Of a DNA stretch of 64,000 nucleotides, positions 34,319-42,997 are shown piece by piece. Position 1 is the first letter of the stretch; each line of letters opens with the position of its first letter. A program made the position numbers and the translations under genes. The notes under the pieces were generated by a model. The model made no database searches. It worked only from the letters and a program-made list of their open reading frames with translations, and had not been told where the DNA came from. This DNA comes from Plantibacter sp. Leaf314 (GTDB lineage Bacteria > Actinomycetota > Actinomycetes > Actinomycetales > Microbacteriaceae), in NCBI RefSeq assembly GCF_001423185.1, contig NZ_LMOB01000001.1, positions 2,277,889 through 2,341,888 on the forward strand. The letters run 5' to 3'.

Positions 34319-36667
34319 TCAGCGTAGCGGTCGGGCTCGGCGCGGCCGGGTGGTGCGCCCGCTCGGCTGCTCGAACACCTTCACACTCGCGACGCTGACG
34401 TATGGCGAGCCGTTCGTGGCCGTCACGACGAGTCGGAGCGCGTCGATCCGCACGGGTTCGACGTCGTGGATCCGGTGTCGGTGCCGGTTCCCCTCGGCCT
34501 CGGCCAAGACCGTCCACGTGCCCTCCGTCCCGTCCACGGGTCGCGCCTCGAGCCGGTACGCGGCGACGAGCTCCGGCACCGCCTCGAAGCCGGTGCGGTG
34601 GTGGTGCAGGTTGATGAGGTCCGCGTCGACGTCGTCGTTGAAGACGATCCGGACGGACGCGACGTCGACGGGCTCGTCCCACCGGAGGCTGAGCACCTCG
34701 GGTTCGGCGACCAGGTCGCGGCCCTCGTCGAGCCGCTCCGAGGACCACAGGTGCGGCCCACCGTACGGGCGCTGATAGCCGTCGAGCACGCGCTCGGGAC
34801 GGTACGCCGTGGTGTCCCCGCCCACGGTCAGCGCGACGCTCCGGCCCCGGAGCTTCCGGGCGTTCCAGTCGAGGATCGCCTGGTCCTGCTCCTCGGGGAT
34901 GTGGTCGTCGAACACCTCGTCCGAGGCGTGCCTGGCCGTGAGGACGAGGAGCCCGTAGGGGTGGCCGTCGGTGAGGAGCAGGCTCACATCGGGGTTCGCG
35001 CGGACGACGACCACGGCGTTCTGCTCCACGTCGGGCGTCCACCCGAACCGCACGGTCGCCGGGACACCGGTCCCCGCGGCGACCTCCACCGAGCCGTCGA
35101 GGAGGTGCTCGACCGGGACGGCGTTCTGGCGCTTGCCCGCGCTCCACAGTTCGACGTGGAGGGTCGTGTCGCGCGCGGCGTCGACCAGCAGGGTGATCTG
35201 ATCGAGCGTCGGAGCGACGGGTACGAGGATCGCGACGTCGCGGTCGAGGGCGAACCGTTCACCGTCGCCGAGGTGCTCCAGCGTGGAGATCCCGGCGAGC
35301 GCGCTGGAGGCGGAGACGGTCGCGCGCGGAGCCAGGTCGTCGGAGTCGTCGACGGTGACGCCGATCACCGGAGCGTCCTCGCGGAGGAGGGTGCGCTGCA
35401 GGAGCGGCAGCGCCTCACCGGCGAGCCCACGCGGGGTCAGTCCGTCGCGGGCGATGAGCGCCGCCGCCGTCCCCACCGCCTGGCCCTGGGTCGCGCAGGT
35501 CGCCATGACCCGCGTGGACCCGAACGCGACGTGCGACGCGGAGATGTTGCGACCGGCGAAGAGCAGGTTGCCGACGTCCCGTGAGTAGAGGCTGCGGAAC
35601 GGGATGCCGTAGGTGCCGTTGCTGAAGCGCTGCTGGGCGCCGGCGGTCTCGGCGTAGACGCCCTCGACCGGGTGCAGGTCGATCGACCATCCGCCGAAGG
35701 CGACGGTGTCCTCGAAGTCGACCTGGTCGAGGAGGTCGTTCTGCGTGAGCGTGTGGTCGCCCAGCAGCCGACGGTACTCGCGCTTGCCCGGGATCGATCC
35801 GACCCACTCGAGCGTGAGGGTGTCCGCGTCGAATTCGCCGGAGTTCTTGATGTAGTCCCAGATCCCGAAGACGACGCTCCACAGCTCGTCGCGGATCTGC
35901 TCGTTCTCGGCGACGGTGTCGAGTTCGCCACCCCACTCGATCCACCAGTAGTTGCAACCGTTGTCGCCGGTGCGGATGATCCGGTTGGTGAGGATCGGGG
36001 TGTCGCGGATGTCGCGGGCGATGTCGGGCGCGACGAAGCGCTCGGGTCGTCCCGTGTCCTTCGTGTAGAAGAAGATCGAGCTGCCGAGGAGCTCGTCGTC
36101 CGCCACCTCGGGCGCCCAGGGTTCACCGTGCTCGGCGCGGCCCTCCCGGCCGATCCGCGAGGTCGCGCCGGCGAGGTGGCCGACGAGTCCGTCTCCGGTG
36201 CAGTCGATGAAGACCGGTGCGATGAACTCGGTCTCGATCTCGCTCCCCATCGTCCAGCCGGTGACGGACGCGATCCGCGGTCCCTCCGACGACTCATCCC
36301 CCGTCGGCTCCGCCATCGTGACGATGCGGACGTCCGTGTTGAGGTGCAACTGCACGTTCGGCTCGGCGCGCACGAGGTCGAGGACGGTCTGGTCCCAGTA
36401 GAACGGGTTGCCCTCGGGGTTGCGGTACTGGTTCTCCAGGAAGAGCTCGCCCATGATCCCGGTCTCGCGGGCGAACCGCTGGTGGCCGTGCGCGGTCGCT
36501 CCGACGACCCACACGCGCACCTCGCTCGAGGAGTTGCCCCCGAGGACCGGGCGGTTGGTGATGAGCGAGACCCGGGAACCGAGACGGGCGGCAGCGACGG
36601 CGGCGGAGACCCCCGCAAGACCTCCGCCGATGACGACGACGTCGGCGGACTGGGTGCGGTGCTGCAT
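34319..36667 (-). CDS. FAD-dependent oxidoreductase with C-terminal beta domain
   Basis: A 782-residue cytosolic protein. The dinucleotide-binding N-terminus is DVVVIGGGLAGVSAAVAAAR, followed by NRPVLGGNSSSEVRVWV, as in the FAD_oxidored (PF12831) group. FIDCTGDGLVGHLAGA and LFAGRNISASHVAFGSTRVM are the other conserved flavin-contact segments. Residues from about 600 on form a beta-sandwich-like tail resembling a carbohydrate-binding or discoidin-type domain. Such enzymes occur beside polysaccharide lyases and are suspected of oxidising sugars. Start 36667 (ATG) is chosen because AAGGAG lies 8 bases upstream. Confidence 0.85.
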   Translation of the reverse strand: MQHRTQSADVVVIGGGLAGVSAAVAAARLGSRVSLITNRPVLGGNSSSEVRVWVVGATAHGHQRFARETGIMGELFLENQYRNPEGNPFYWDQTVLDLVRAEPNVQLHLNTDVRIVTMAEPTGDESSEGPRIASVTGWTMGSEIETEFIAPVFIDCTGDGLVGHLAGATSRIGREGRAEHGEPWAPEVADDELLGSSIFFYTKDTGRPERFVAPDIARDIRDTPILTNRIIRTGDNGCNYWWIEWGGELDTVAENEQIRDELWSVVFGIWDYIKNSGEFDADTLTLEWVGSIPGKREYRRLLGDHTLTQNDLLDQVDFEDTVAFGGWSIDLHPVEGVYAETAGAQQRFSNGTYGIPFRSLYSRDVGNLLFAGRNISASHVAFGSTRVMATCATQGQAVGTAAALIARDGLTPRGLAGEALPLLQRTLLREDAPVIGVTVDDSDDLAPRATVSASSALAGISTLEHLGDGERFALDRDVAILVPVAPTLDQITLLVDAARDTTLHVELWSAGKRQNAVPVEHLLDGSVEVAAGTGVPATVRFGWTPDVEQNAVVVVRANPDVSLLLTDGHPYGLLVLTARHASDEVFDDHIPEEQDQAILDWNARKLRGRSVALTVGGDTTAYRPERVLDGYQRPYGGPHLWSSERLDEGRDLVAEPEVLSLRWDEPVDVASVRIVFNDDVDADLINLHHHRTGFEAVPELVAAYRLEARPVDGTEGTWTVLAEAEGNRHRHRIHDVEPVRIDALRLVVTATNGSPYVSVASVKVFEQPSGRTTRPRRARPLR

Positions 36668-36740
36668 GGACGACACTCCTTCGTGATGCGTGATCCTGGA
36701 AGCCGTCAGATCGGTGTCGACCTGCGGGCTGCTCCCACGC

Positions 36741-36777
36741 TACCATTCAGCGGTACGAGTTTCCCATTCAGTGGGTA
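36741..36777. promoter_or_regulatory. Tandem IclR-type operator candidates
   Basis: TACC-ATTCAGC-GGTA (36741-36755) and CCCA-TTCAG-TGGG (36763-36775) are two dyads sharing CCATTCAG and spaced 21 bases apart, that is two helical turns. They lie between the FAD oxidoreductase and MFS genes and 60-90 bases before both starts. Tandem sites on the same helix face are common for IclR-family dimers-of-dimers. The local IclR gene makes it the likely ligand. Confidence 0.5.
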
Positions 36778-36829
36778 TGCTACGTCAGCAGGTGAACTTC
36801 CAGACACCCCGACAACGATGTGAGGACCG

Positions 36830-38179
36830 ATGGACGACAGCAGGACACAGACCGAGACCCTGGCGGAGGCCGCCGCGCACAGCGCGCAGACCCCCTATGA
36901 CGACGCGGAGCGCTCGCGCCGCATGCGGAAGGTCATCTGGGCCGCGGGAGCCGGCCACTTCGTGGAGTGGTTCGACTTCGGGCTCTACGGCACCCTCGCG
37001 ACCGTCATCAGCCTCAACTTCTTCGAGCAGGGCAACCCGCAGGCCGCGCTCCTGTCCGCGTTCGCCGTGTTCGGAGCCGGCTTCGTGATGCGCCCGCTCG
37101 GCGGCCTCTTCTGGGGATCGCTCGGGGACCGCATCGGACGCAAGACCATCCTCGCGACGGTGATCCTCGTGACGTCCGGGGCGACCGTCGTCATGGGTCT
37201 CCTGCCGACGTTCGACATGATCGGCCTATGGGCGCCGATCCTGCTCGTCATCGTCCGGCTCGTCCAGGGCTTCGCCGCCGGCGGCGAGAGCTCGGGCGCC
37301 ACCACGCTCCTCGCCGAGTACGCCCCCTCCAACCGGCGTGGCTTCGTGACGAGCTTCATCGACGTGTTCGGGTTCGCGGCCTTCGTCGTCGGCGCGGGTC
37401 TCGTGCTCCTCTTCACCTCGACACTCGGCGCCGAGGCGCTCAACGACTGGGGCTGGCGCGCCCTCTTCTTCCTCGCACTCCCCCTCGGGCTCGCTGGGCT
37501 CTACCTGCGGAACAAGCTCGAGGACACCCCGGAGTTCCAAGCGATCCAGGCCAAGGGCGCCGTCTCGAAGTCACCGCTGCGGACGTCGTTGCGCACCTCG
37601 TGGAAGGCCCTGCTCTTCTGCGTCGGCTTCGTCGTGATCAAGGCGGTCGGCCACTGGATCCTGCAGACCTTCATGCCGTCGTACCTGCAGACCGACCTCG
37701 GGTACTCGCAGCCGCTCAGCTACGGCGTCACGGTCCTCGGGCTCCTCGCGATCGCGATCCTCGTGCCGTTCATGGGCCTGCTGAGCGACCGGATCGGACG
37801 GAAGCCGGTGATGATCGCGGGCTGCGTCGGGTTCCTCGTCCTGACCTACCCGACCCTGATGCTCATGAGCGCAGGCAACTTCGCCGCAGCCGCCGTCGCG
37901 ATGGTCATCCTCGGCGTGTTCATGGCCGCGTACGACGGTGCATCGAGCGCGGCGATGGCGGAGCTGTTCCCGACCAGCATCCGCTACGGCTCGATGGCGA
38001 TCGCGTACAACCTCTCGGTCGCCGTGTTCGGCGGGATCACGCCGTACTTCGCGACGTTCCTCATCGCCTCGACCGGCAACCGCTTCGCTCCGGCGTTCTA
38101 CGTGATGGCGGCGGCGCTCATCACGCTGATCGTCGTGCTGCGGGCGCGGGAGACGGCGAAGCTGCCGCTGCCGCGCTGA
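36830..38179 (+). CDS. MFS transporter, metabolite:proton symporter (MHS) type
   Basis: A 449-residue inner-membrane transporter with twelve predicted helices. WAAGAGHFVEWFDFGLYGTL is the first helix of the MHS group (KgtP, ProP, citrate carriers). GDRIGRKTILA between helices 2 and 3 is the MFS signature, repeated as SDRIGRKPVMIAG in the second half. GEFTPGLE-like RLVQGFAAGGESSGA is present in helix 4. Substrates of the group are mostly organic acids, so uptake of a sugar acid made or used by the neighbouring enzymes is plausible. It diverges from the oxidoreductase gene. Confidence 0.9.
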   Translation: MDDSRTQTETLAEAAAHSAQTPYDDAERSRRMRKVIWAAGAGHFVEWFDFGLYGTLATVISLNFFEQGNPQAALLSAFAVFGAGFVMRPLGGLFWGSLGDRIGRKTILATVILVTSGATVVMGLLPTFDMIGLWAPILLVIVRLVQGFAAGGESSGATTLLAEYAPSNRRGFVTSFIDVFGFAAFVVGAGLVLLFTSTLGAEALNDWGWRALFFLALPLGLAGLYLRNKLEDTPEFQAIQAKGAVSKSPLRTSLRTSWKALLFCVGFVVIKAVGHWILQTFMPSYLQTDLGYSQPLSYGVTVLGLLAIAILVPFMGLLSDRIGRKPVMIAGCVGFLVLTYPTLMLMSAGNFAAAAVAMVILGVFMAAYDGASSAAMAELFPTSIRYGSMAIAYNLSVAVFGGITPYFATFLIASTGNRFAPAFYVMAAALITLIVVLRARETAKLPLPR

Positions 38180-38194
38180 GCGGACCGGAACGAG

Positions 38195-38227
38195 CGCCGG
38201 CGTCGACCCGAGGGGTCGACGCCGGCG
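38195..38227. terminator. Strong hairpin after MFS gene
   Basis: A perfect 15-bp GC-rich stem (CGCCGGCGTCGACCC, 38195-38209) with a 3-base loop pairs with 38213-38227. It lies 15 bases after the MFS stop codon and 19 before the stop of the convergent small gene. It can serve as an intrinsic terminator for both strands, although only short T-runs follow. Confidence 0.75.
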
Positions 38228-38245
38228 TTGCCGTGTGGGGACGAC

Positions 38246-38611
38246 TCAGCGGGAGAAGTCGCGCAGATCCAGGTCGGGATCCTCGAGGACGTCGGAGGTC
38301 TCGATGGAGTCGCGAGGTTCGTACGCCGTCGTGGACGGGCGGATGTCATCGAGGTAGCCCTGGAGACGCGATTCGGCCTCACTGAAGTCCGGTACGGCCT
38401 GATCCCAGGCGTGCGGCACGGACAGCACGTCGTTGCCGAGACCGATCACGAGCTGAGCCGATGCGTCTTCGACATCGGAGTCGACGACGATCGGGATGGT
38501 GACCGCTTCAGCGCGGCCGCGCTTCGCGAGCTCCGCCGTCAGTTCGACCAGCAGAGCCGCGACCTCGTCGGTCGTCACAACATTCTCACCCGCGTATGTA
38601 ATGCATCGCAT
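38246..38611 (-). CDS. Hypothetical small protein
   Basis: A 121-residue acidic protein starting MRCITYAGENVVTTDEVAALL. The first half has a helix (VAALLVELTAELAKRG) and a strand (AVTIPIVVD). The second half is rich in Asp and Glu (QAVPDFSEAESRL, DIRPSTTAYE). No signal, membrane helix or known motif is seen. The ATG at 38611 is preferred over an upstream in-frame start because the sequence before it is Pro/Gly-rich and unlike the rest, and GGGTGG precedes it. Confidence 0.65.
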   Translation of the reverse strand: MRCITYAGENVVTTDEVAALLVELTAELAKRGRAEAVTIPIVVDSDVEDASAQLVIGLGNDVLSVPHAWDQAVPDFSEAESRLQGYLDDIRPSTTAYEPRDSIETSDVLEDPDLDLRDFSR

Positions 38612-38675
38612 GCATCCACCCTGCCGGATCGAGCCTGGAAGCTCAGGCCCCTTGACACCCGGCGGGGCCGGATGA

Positions 38676-39095
38676 CTAGGCACCCTCGCGACTGAGCTTC
38701 CTCGTCCGGAAGGAGCGCCACGCTCCCGTCGACCAGAGCGCCCACACGACGAGGAGGGGTTGGAAGAGCAGCCGGATGGCGCGGGCGGCGTCGCTGTCGA
38801 GCCCGAAGGCGTCGGTCCCGCTGACGAACTGCTCGACGTTGCCGGGGAACACGGCGACGAAGAAGGCCGCCACGACCCAACCGACCACGACCCGGTGCCG
38901 TCCGAGGAGCAGGAGCGAGAGGCCGAGCAGGATCTCGACGACCCCGGACGCGAGCACGACGAGGTCGACGGGCAGCGGCAACCACTGCGGCACCTGGGCG
39001 ACGAACGACTGTCGAGCGAAGGTGAGGTGGCCGACGCCGGCGAACACGAGGGCGGCCCCGAGGAGCAGGCGTGCGGCGGTGCGGACGACGCCCAT
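38676..39095 (-). CDS. DoxX-family membrane protein
   Basis: A 139-residue integral membrane protein with four helices: about 5-23 (RTAARLLLGAALVFAGVGHL), 43-62 (VDLVVLASGVVEILLGLSLLL), 69-85 and 108-124. LLLGAALVFAGVGHLTFA and VEILLGLSLL are typical for DoxX-like proteins, some of which act in thiosulfate or redox stress systems. No cysteine pair is present, so a redox role is doubtful. It lies 1 base after the upstream GNAT gene on the same strand. Confidence 0.82.
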   Translation of the reverse strand: MGVVRTAARLLLGAALVFAGVGHLTFARQSFVAQVPQWLPLPVDLVVLASGVVEILLGLSLLLLGRHRVVVGWVVAAFFVAVFPGNVEQFVSGTDAFGLDSDAARAIRLLFQPLLVVWALWSTGAWRSFRTRKLSREGA

Positions 39096-39096
39096 C

Positions 39097-39618
39097 TCAG
39101 TTCGCCGCCGTCACGGCGTACTTGAAGCCGCGGTGCGAGCCGACGAAGCCGAGACGCTCGTAGAAGCGGTGGGCGTCGATCCGGGCCTCATCGGAGGTCA
39201 GCTGCACGATCGACGACCCCGTCGCGGGGGCGGCGACGTCCGTCACCCAGCGCATCATGGCCGAACCGACACCGCCGGACCGCAGCGCGGAGGAGACCCG
39301 CACCGCCTCGACGAGCATCCGGGTCGAACCGCGTCGGGCCATGCCGGGGATACGGGTGAGCTGCATCGTCGCGATGACGGCACCGGCGGCGTCCTCGACG
39401 AGCAGGATCTCGTTCGACGGGTCGTCGATGAGGTCCGCGAGCGCGCGCTCGTAGGCGGGCAGGTCGCTCTCCTGGGCTTGGTCGCCTCGCGCGGCACTGA
39501 TCGGGTCGTCGGCGAGCAACGCCATCAGGGCGTCGAGGTCGCCGAGGCCGGCCCGGCGGAGGACGAGCGTCTGCTCGCGGGTGGTCAGGGTGGCGGGGAG
39601 TTCGAGTGCGGCGATCAC
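39097..39618 (-). CDS. GNAT-family acetyltransferase
   Basis: A 173-residue acetyltransferase: TLVLRRAGLGDLDALMALLA is the opening helix, ILLVEDAAGAVIATMQLTRIPGM the central strands, RVSSALRSGGVGSAMMRWV the acetyl-CoA loop (RSGGVGS fits Q/RxxGxG/S), and AHRFYERLGFVGSHRGFKY the end motif. It is complete, in contrast to the truncated copy near 8.4 kb. A GTG start at 39618 is chosen (a second GTG is just before it), with GGGAGG upstream. It and the DoxX gene form a two-gene operon. Confidence 0.88.
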   Translation of the reverse strand: MIAALELPATLTTREQTLVLRRAGLGDLDALMALLADDPISAARGDQAQESDLPAYERALADLIDDPSNEILLVEDAAGAVIATMQLTRIPGMARRGSTRMLVEAVRVSSALRSGGVGSAMMRWVTDVAAPATGSSIVQLTSDEARIDAHRFYERLGFVGSHRGFKYAVTAAN

Positions 39619-39699
39619 CACCCCAGCCTCCCACCTCCGTCGACCTCGGTGGACGAAGGCCGACAGGCACGCGTCGCCGCGATCTGCGAGAGTTGACGG

Positions 39700-40239
39700 G
39701 TGAACTACGACCTCAGCGCTCCCGCTCGCCGCGACATCAAAGGTCTCACGGCCGCCATCGAGTCGGCCGAGGACACCGCTTCCCTGCAAGCGCGTCTGAG
39801 CGTGCCCCGCTACGGCGTGTTCGACCTCGCCGGCCGAGCCCGTCGGTCACCGATCATCGGCGGCCTCCTGCTGGCCGGCACGGCACTCGATCAGAACGGC
39901 AAGCCGACGAAGCCCCTGCAGGTGCTCGAGACGATCCCCGAGCTGGATCCCGTCGACCCCGACCCGGGCGCCGTCACCGCTCAGCTCGCCGAGCTCACCC
40001 ACGGCGACCTCGTCACGGTGCGGTTCTCCGACGGTGCCTACGGCGATTTCGGCGTGACCGGGATCGCCGTGTGGTCCGTCCCCGGCACGACGTTCCTCGT
40101 CGGCGGTTGGCTCATCGGTGAGGCCGGCGCTCCGGCCCCTCGGGTCACCGAGCTCGTCCGCCTCGCGCCGGTCGGCGACCACCCGTGGCCGGTGCCCGCG
40201 CAGATCACCGTCGTCGGCGAGGACATCGGCATCGACTGA
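39700..40239 (+). CDS. Hypothetical protein
   Basis: A 179-residue soluble protein with GTG start, beginning MNYDLSAPARRDIKGLTAAI. The second half is beta-rich (GDLVTVRFSDGAYGDFGVTGIAVWSVPGTTFLVGGWLI), ending ITVVGEDIGID. No signal or membrane helix is evident. I do not recognise the family. The coding bias is strong and the gene is divergent from the GNAT/DoxX pair. A palindromic repeat element begins 7 bases after its stop codon. Confidence 0.7.
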   Translation: MNYDLSAPARRDIKGLTAAIESAEDTASLQARLSVPRYGVFDLAGRARRSPIIGGLLLAGTALDQNGKPTKPLQVLETIPELDPVDPDPGAVTAQLAELTHGDLVTVRFSDGAYGDFGVTGIAVWSVPGTTFLVGGWLIGEAGAPAPRVTELVRLAPVGDHPWPVPAQITVVGEDIGID

Positions 40240-40245
40240 GCGCGC

Positions 40246-40304
40246 TTCGTTCGCCCAAACATGGGCGAACGAACACACACTCGCCCAAACATGGGCGAAT
40301 GAAC
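40246..40304. repeat. Palindromic repeat pair, locus A
   Basis: Two copies of the palindrome TCGCCCAAACATGGGCGA, at 40251-40268 and 40281-40298. The first copy is extended to an 11-bp stem (TTCGTTCGCCC, 40246-40256, pairing 40263-40273). The second has a shorter stem and is followed by ATGAAC. The same 24 bases (40281-40304) recur exactly at 50915-50938. The element lies directly after a stop codon, like REP-type intergenic palindromes. Confidence 0.7.
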
Positions 40305-40395
40305 GGCGGCCGGGCATGGGCACTCCTCCCCATTCGGTGTTCGACGCGCTCGACCTACGCTCGTGATGTCCGAGCAGTCGAACGAGAGGAACATC

Positions 40396-40809
40396 ATGAC
40401 CACACGAACGATGCGCAGCAGGATCGCCGTCGCGGGTGCCGCCCTCGGCCTCGCGATCGCCGGCTCCCTGGGCGGTGTCGCGACCGCCGCACCGGCGTCC
40501 GCCGCCGGCCAGTGCGTCGACTACCAGTACTCCGTCGGCGGCGACGGTGGGTGCGTCGCCAACATCCAGACGCTCCTCAACGCCTTCGGACCGAGGATCC
40601 CCGGTGGTGTGTCCAACCTGGAGGTGGACGGCCAGTTCGGCGAGCAGACCCGAGCAGCCGTCGTCGCCTTCCAGACGTACTGGGGCATGCAGGTCGATGG
40701 CGTCGTCGGTGCCGAGACCTGGAACATCCTGTGCGCGCCGCAGATGGGACCCGGTCCGGTCGACTGGTTCCCCTACGACGCGGCTCGCGCCTCCGGCTGC
40801 AACATCTGA
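40396..40809 (+). CDS. Secreted peptidoglycan-binding-domain protein
   Basis: A 137-residue exported protein. The signal peptide is about 1-36 (basic RSRIAVAGAALGLAIAGSLG, cleaved after ASA in APASAAG). The mature part is one peptidoglycan-binding domain of the PG_binding_1 type: VANIQTLLNAFG, VDGQFGEQTRAAVVAFQ, GVVGAETWNILC. Four Cys could form two disulfides outside the cell. There is no catalytic domain, so it probably only anchors to or senses cell wall. GAGAGGAACATC precedes the ATG. A terminator follows. Confidence 0.88.
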   Translation: MTTRTMRSRIAVAGAALGLAIAGSLGGVATAAPASAAGQCVDYQYSVGGDGGCVANIQTLLNAFGPRIPGGVSNLEVDGQFGEQTRAAVVAFQTYWGMQVDGVVGAETWNILCAPQMGPGPVDWFPYDAARASGCNI

Positions 40810-40825
40810 CCGAAGCTCGCGCGAC

Positions 40826-40865
40826 CGAGGACTCCCCCGCCTGAACCTGGGCAAGGGAGTCCTCG
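40826..40865. terminator. Terminator between PG-binding protein and GH36 genes
   Basis: CGAGGACTCCC (40826-40836) pairs perfectly with GGGAGTCCTCG (40855-40865) around an 18-base loop, between the stop codons of two convergent genes. It is a plausible bidirectional terminator. The loop is longer than usual. Confidence 0.65.
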
Positions 40866-40875
40866 TCCGTAGCGG

Positions 40876-42990
40876 CTAGTCCGCGTCGAGCGTGAAGAGC
40901 TGCGCCTGCTCGGGGGCGAGGAGCGGCATCGCAATCCCGACCTCGGCCAACGCGCGGCCGGTGAGCACGATCGAACCCTCGGCCAGCCACGTCGGCGGTG
41001 CGTCCTGGATCGACCGGGCGGGCGCGCCGAGGTCGAGCGGACGGACGCGATAGAGACGCTCGGGATCGAGGCCCGGCACTCGGAGCGGCGCAGGAACAGC
41101 CGTCCGAGGTGCGGCGAGCGCCACCTGCGCGACGATCGCGGAGGAGCGGTCCTGGGCGATCACCCCGTGCGCCTGCAGGGCGGGGTCCGCGCCGTCCATG
41201 CGGACGACCGCGCCCGAGTGCAGCAGCGGGCGGAGGCGCTGGTAGTGGCCGATCCAGGCCGCGATGAGGTCGAGCTCGTCCTCGCTCGCCTCGTTGAGGT
41301 TCCACTCGATGCCCGCACTCCCGAAGAGTGCCGTGGCGAGCCGGAACGCGAGGTCCGAGGTCCGCCAGGTGGTGTGCGAGCGGGCGGCGCCGAGGTGTCC
41401 GCCGAGATACTCCGGCGGGATCACGAGGCCCGTGTACCGCTGGATCGACTGGCGCTCCAGCGGGTCGTTCGTGTCACTCGTCCACACCCGCTCGACGCGC
41501 TCCAGGATGCCGAGGTCGATCCGCGCGCCACCCGAGGCGCACGACTCGATGTCGACCCCGGGGTGCAACGCGCGCACCTCGTCGAGCAGTCGGTAGAGCG
41601 CCGCCGTCTGCCGGTGTGCCGAACCGCCGAGCAGGTCGCGGTTGTGATCCCACTTGAGGAACGCGATGTCGTACTCGGTCAACAGTGCGTCGAGTCGGCC
41701 GAGGAGGTAGGCGAACGCGTCCGGATGGTCGAGGTCGAGCACCCGTTGGAAGCGCCAGGTCGGGGCGTCCGGGTGCCCCAGCACCCAGTCGGGGTGGGTG
41801 CGGGCGAGCTCGGAGTCGGGGTTCACCATCTCGGGTTCGACCCACAGCCCGAAGTCCATGCCGGCACCGGTGACCGCGTCGATCAGTGGTGAGAGCCCGC
41901 CGGCCCAGCGTTCCGGGTCGACGAACCAGTCGCCGAGTGCGCGTCGGTCGTCGGTCCGGCCCGCGAACCACCCGTCGTCCAACACGAACCGCTCGACCCC
42001 GACGCGCTTCGCCTGCTCGACGAGCGACAGCAGGGTGGGCAGGTCGTGGTCGAAGTACACGGCCTCCCAGGTGTTCAGCACCACGGGGCGGGGCTTCGTG
42101 ATCGTGCTCCAGGAGCGGATCCAGGGGTGCAGTCGCGCGGAGACGCCGTCGAGACCCGCGTCGGAGTATACGGCGACCGTCCATGGCGATTCGTAGCGCT
42201 CGCCTGGCGCCAGGACGACCTCACCGGGGGCGAGGAGTTCGCCGGAGCCGGTGGCCGCGGGTCCGAGCGCCGAACGCTCGGTCCAGAGCACCTGGTCGCC
42301 GCTCCAGGCGAGGTGGGTCGCCCACACCTCACCCGTGCGGAAGCCGAAGCCTGGGGCTCCGACGACGGACAGGAAGGCGGCGTCGTGCCCCGGCCGGCCG
42401 TGACGGTGCTCGCGGGTCCAGGCGCCCTGGCCGAGGCGGGGACGCTGCGGCGTGCGCTCGTGGGTCCAGAGGCCCGTGAAGTCGAGGAGTTCGGTGGCGC
42501 GGTCCGGGACCGGCAGGACGACGGCGAGAGCGTCGACGGCGAGCGGTCGGTCGACCTCGGCGTCGACCTCGGCGTCGTTCCGCACCGCGTGCCGGACTCG
42601 CAGCACGCCCTGCGGGGTCAGCTCGATCGTCGAGACGACCGTCACGGCGGCGCGCTCGTCGGACGTCGTCAGGATCAGGGAGGTGTCGGTGGCCTGCTGG
42701 TCGAGCAGCCGCAGTGCGAGCAGGTTCGACGCATCCGGTCCGCCCGGCCGGTGCACGCCGACACCCGGGCGGCCGCTCCAACCGTCGAACACGGTGGGCA
42801 GCAGGCTGAGGCGGGGCGGGGCGTCGATGGACGACGGCGGGATCGCGGGCGTCAGGCCATCGGCGAGTGCGGTGAGGGAGGCGGCGGCGAGTTCGCCGAC
42901 ATCGGCTCCCCAGTGGAGGATGGTGGGCACCTCCGTGCCACGGGCGTCGACGATCAGGCTGACGCCCGCGGCACGAAGGTGATGGATCAC
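40876..42990 (-). CDS. GH36 alpha-galactosidase
   Basis: A 704-residue cytosolic glycoside hydrolase. An N-terminal beta-supersandwich (about 1-290) is followed by the catalytic barrel, starting at RPVVLNTWEAVYFDHD. FVLDDGWFAGR, GLWVEPEMVNPDSEL, FLKWDHNRD with nucleophile Asp448, IESCASGGARIDLG and WTSDTNDPLERQ with acid/base Asp near 506 are all classical GH36 motifs. It removes terminal alpha-galactose from raffinose-type sugars or melibiose. It is the last gene of the galactoside operon, 7 bases after the binding protein gene. Confidence 0.95.
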   Translation of the reverse strand: MIHHLRAAGVSLIVDARGTEVPTILHWGADVGELAAASLTALADGLTPAIPPSSIDAPPRLSLLPTVFDGWSGRPGVGVHRPGGPDASNLLALRLLDQQATDTSLILTTSDERAAVTVVSTIELTPQGVLRVRHAVRNDAEVDAEVDRPLAVDALAVVLPVPDRATELLDFTGLWTHERTPQRPRLGQGAWTREHRHGRPGHDAAFLSVVGAPGFGFRTGEVWATHLAWSGDQVLWTERSALGPAATGSGELLAPGEVVLAPGERYESPWTVAVYSDAGLDGVSARLHPWIRSWSTITKPRPVVLNTWEAVYFDHDLPTLLSLVEQAKRVGVERFVLDDGWFAGRTDDRRALGDWFVDPERWAGGLSPLIDAVTGAGMDFGLWVEPEMVNPDSELARTHPDWVLGHPDAPTWRFQRVLDLDHPDAFAYLLGRLDALLTEYDIAFLKWDHNRDLLGGSAHRQTAALYRLLDEVRALHPGVDIESCASGGARIDLGILERVERVWTSDTNDPLERQSIQRYTGLVIPPEYLGGHLGAARSHTTWRTSDLAFRLATALFGSAGIEWNLNEASEDELDLIAAWIGHYQRLRPLLHSGAVVRMDGADPALQAHGVIAQDRSSAIVAQVALAAPRTAVPAPLRVPGLDPERLYRVRPLDLGAPARSIQDAPPTWLAEGSIVLTGRALAEVGIAMPLLAPEQAQLFTLDAD

Positions 42991-42997
42991 GGTTGCA

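Noticed and set aside
40246..40304. CRISPR array
   Set aside because: Only two copies per site, each a palindrome of its own, with a 12-base gap. No cas genes and no uniform spacers.
40251..40366. Short plus-strand peptide with repeated AQTWANE sequence
   Set aside because: The repeat is the translation of the palindromic DNA element and has no ribosome binding site or coding bias of its own.
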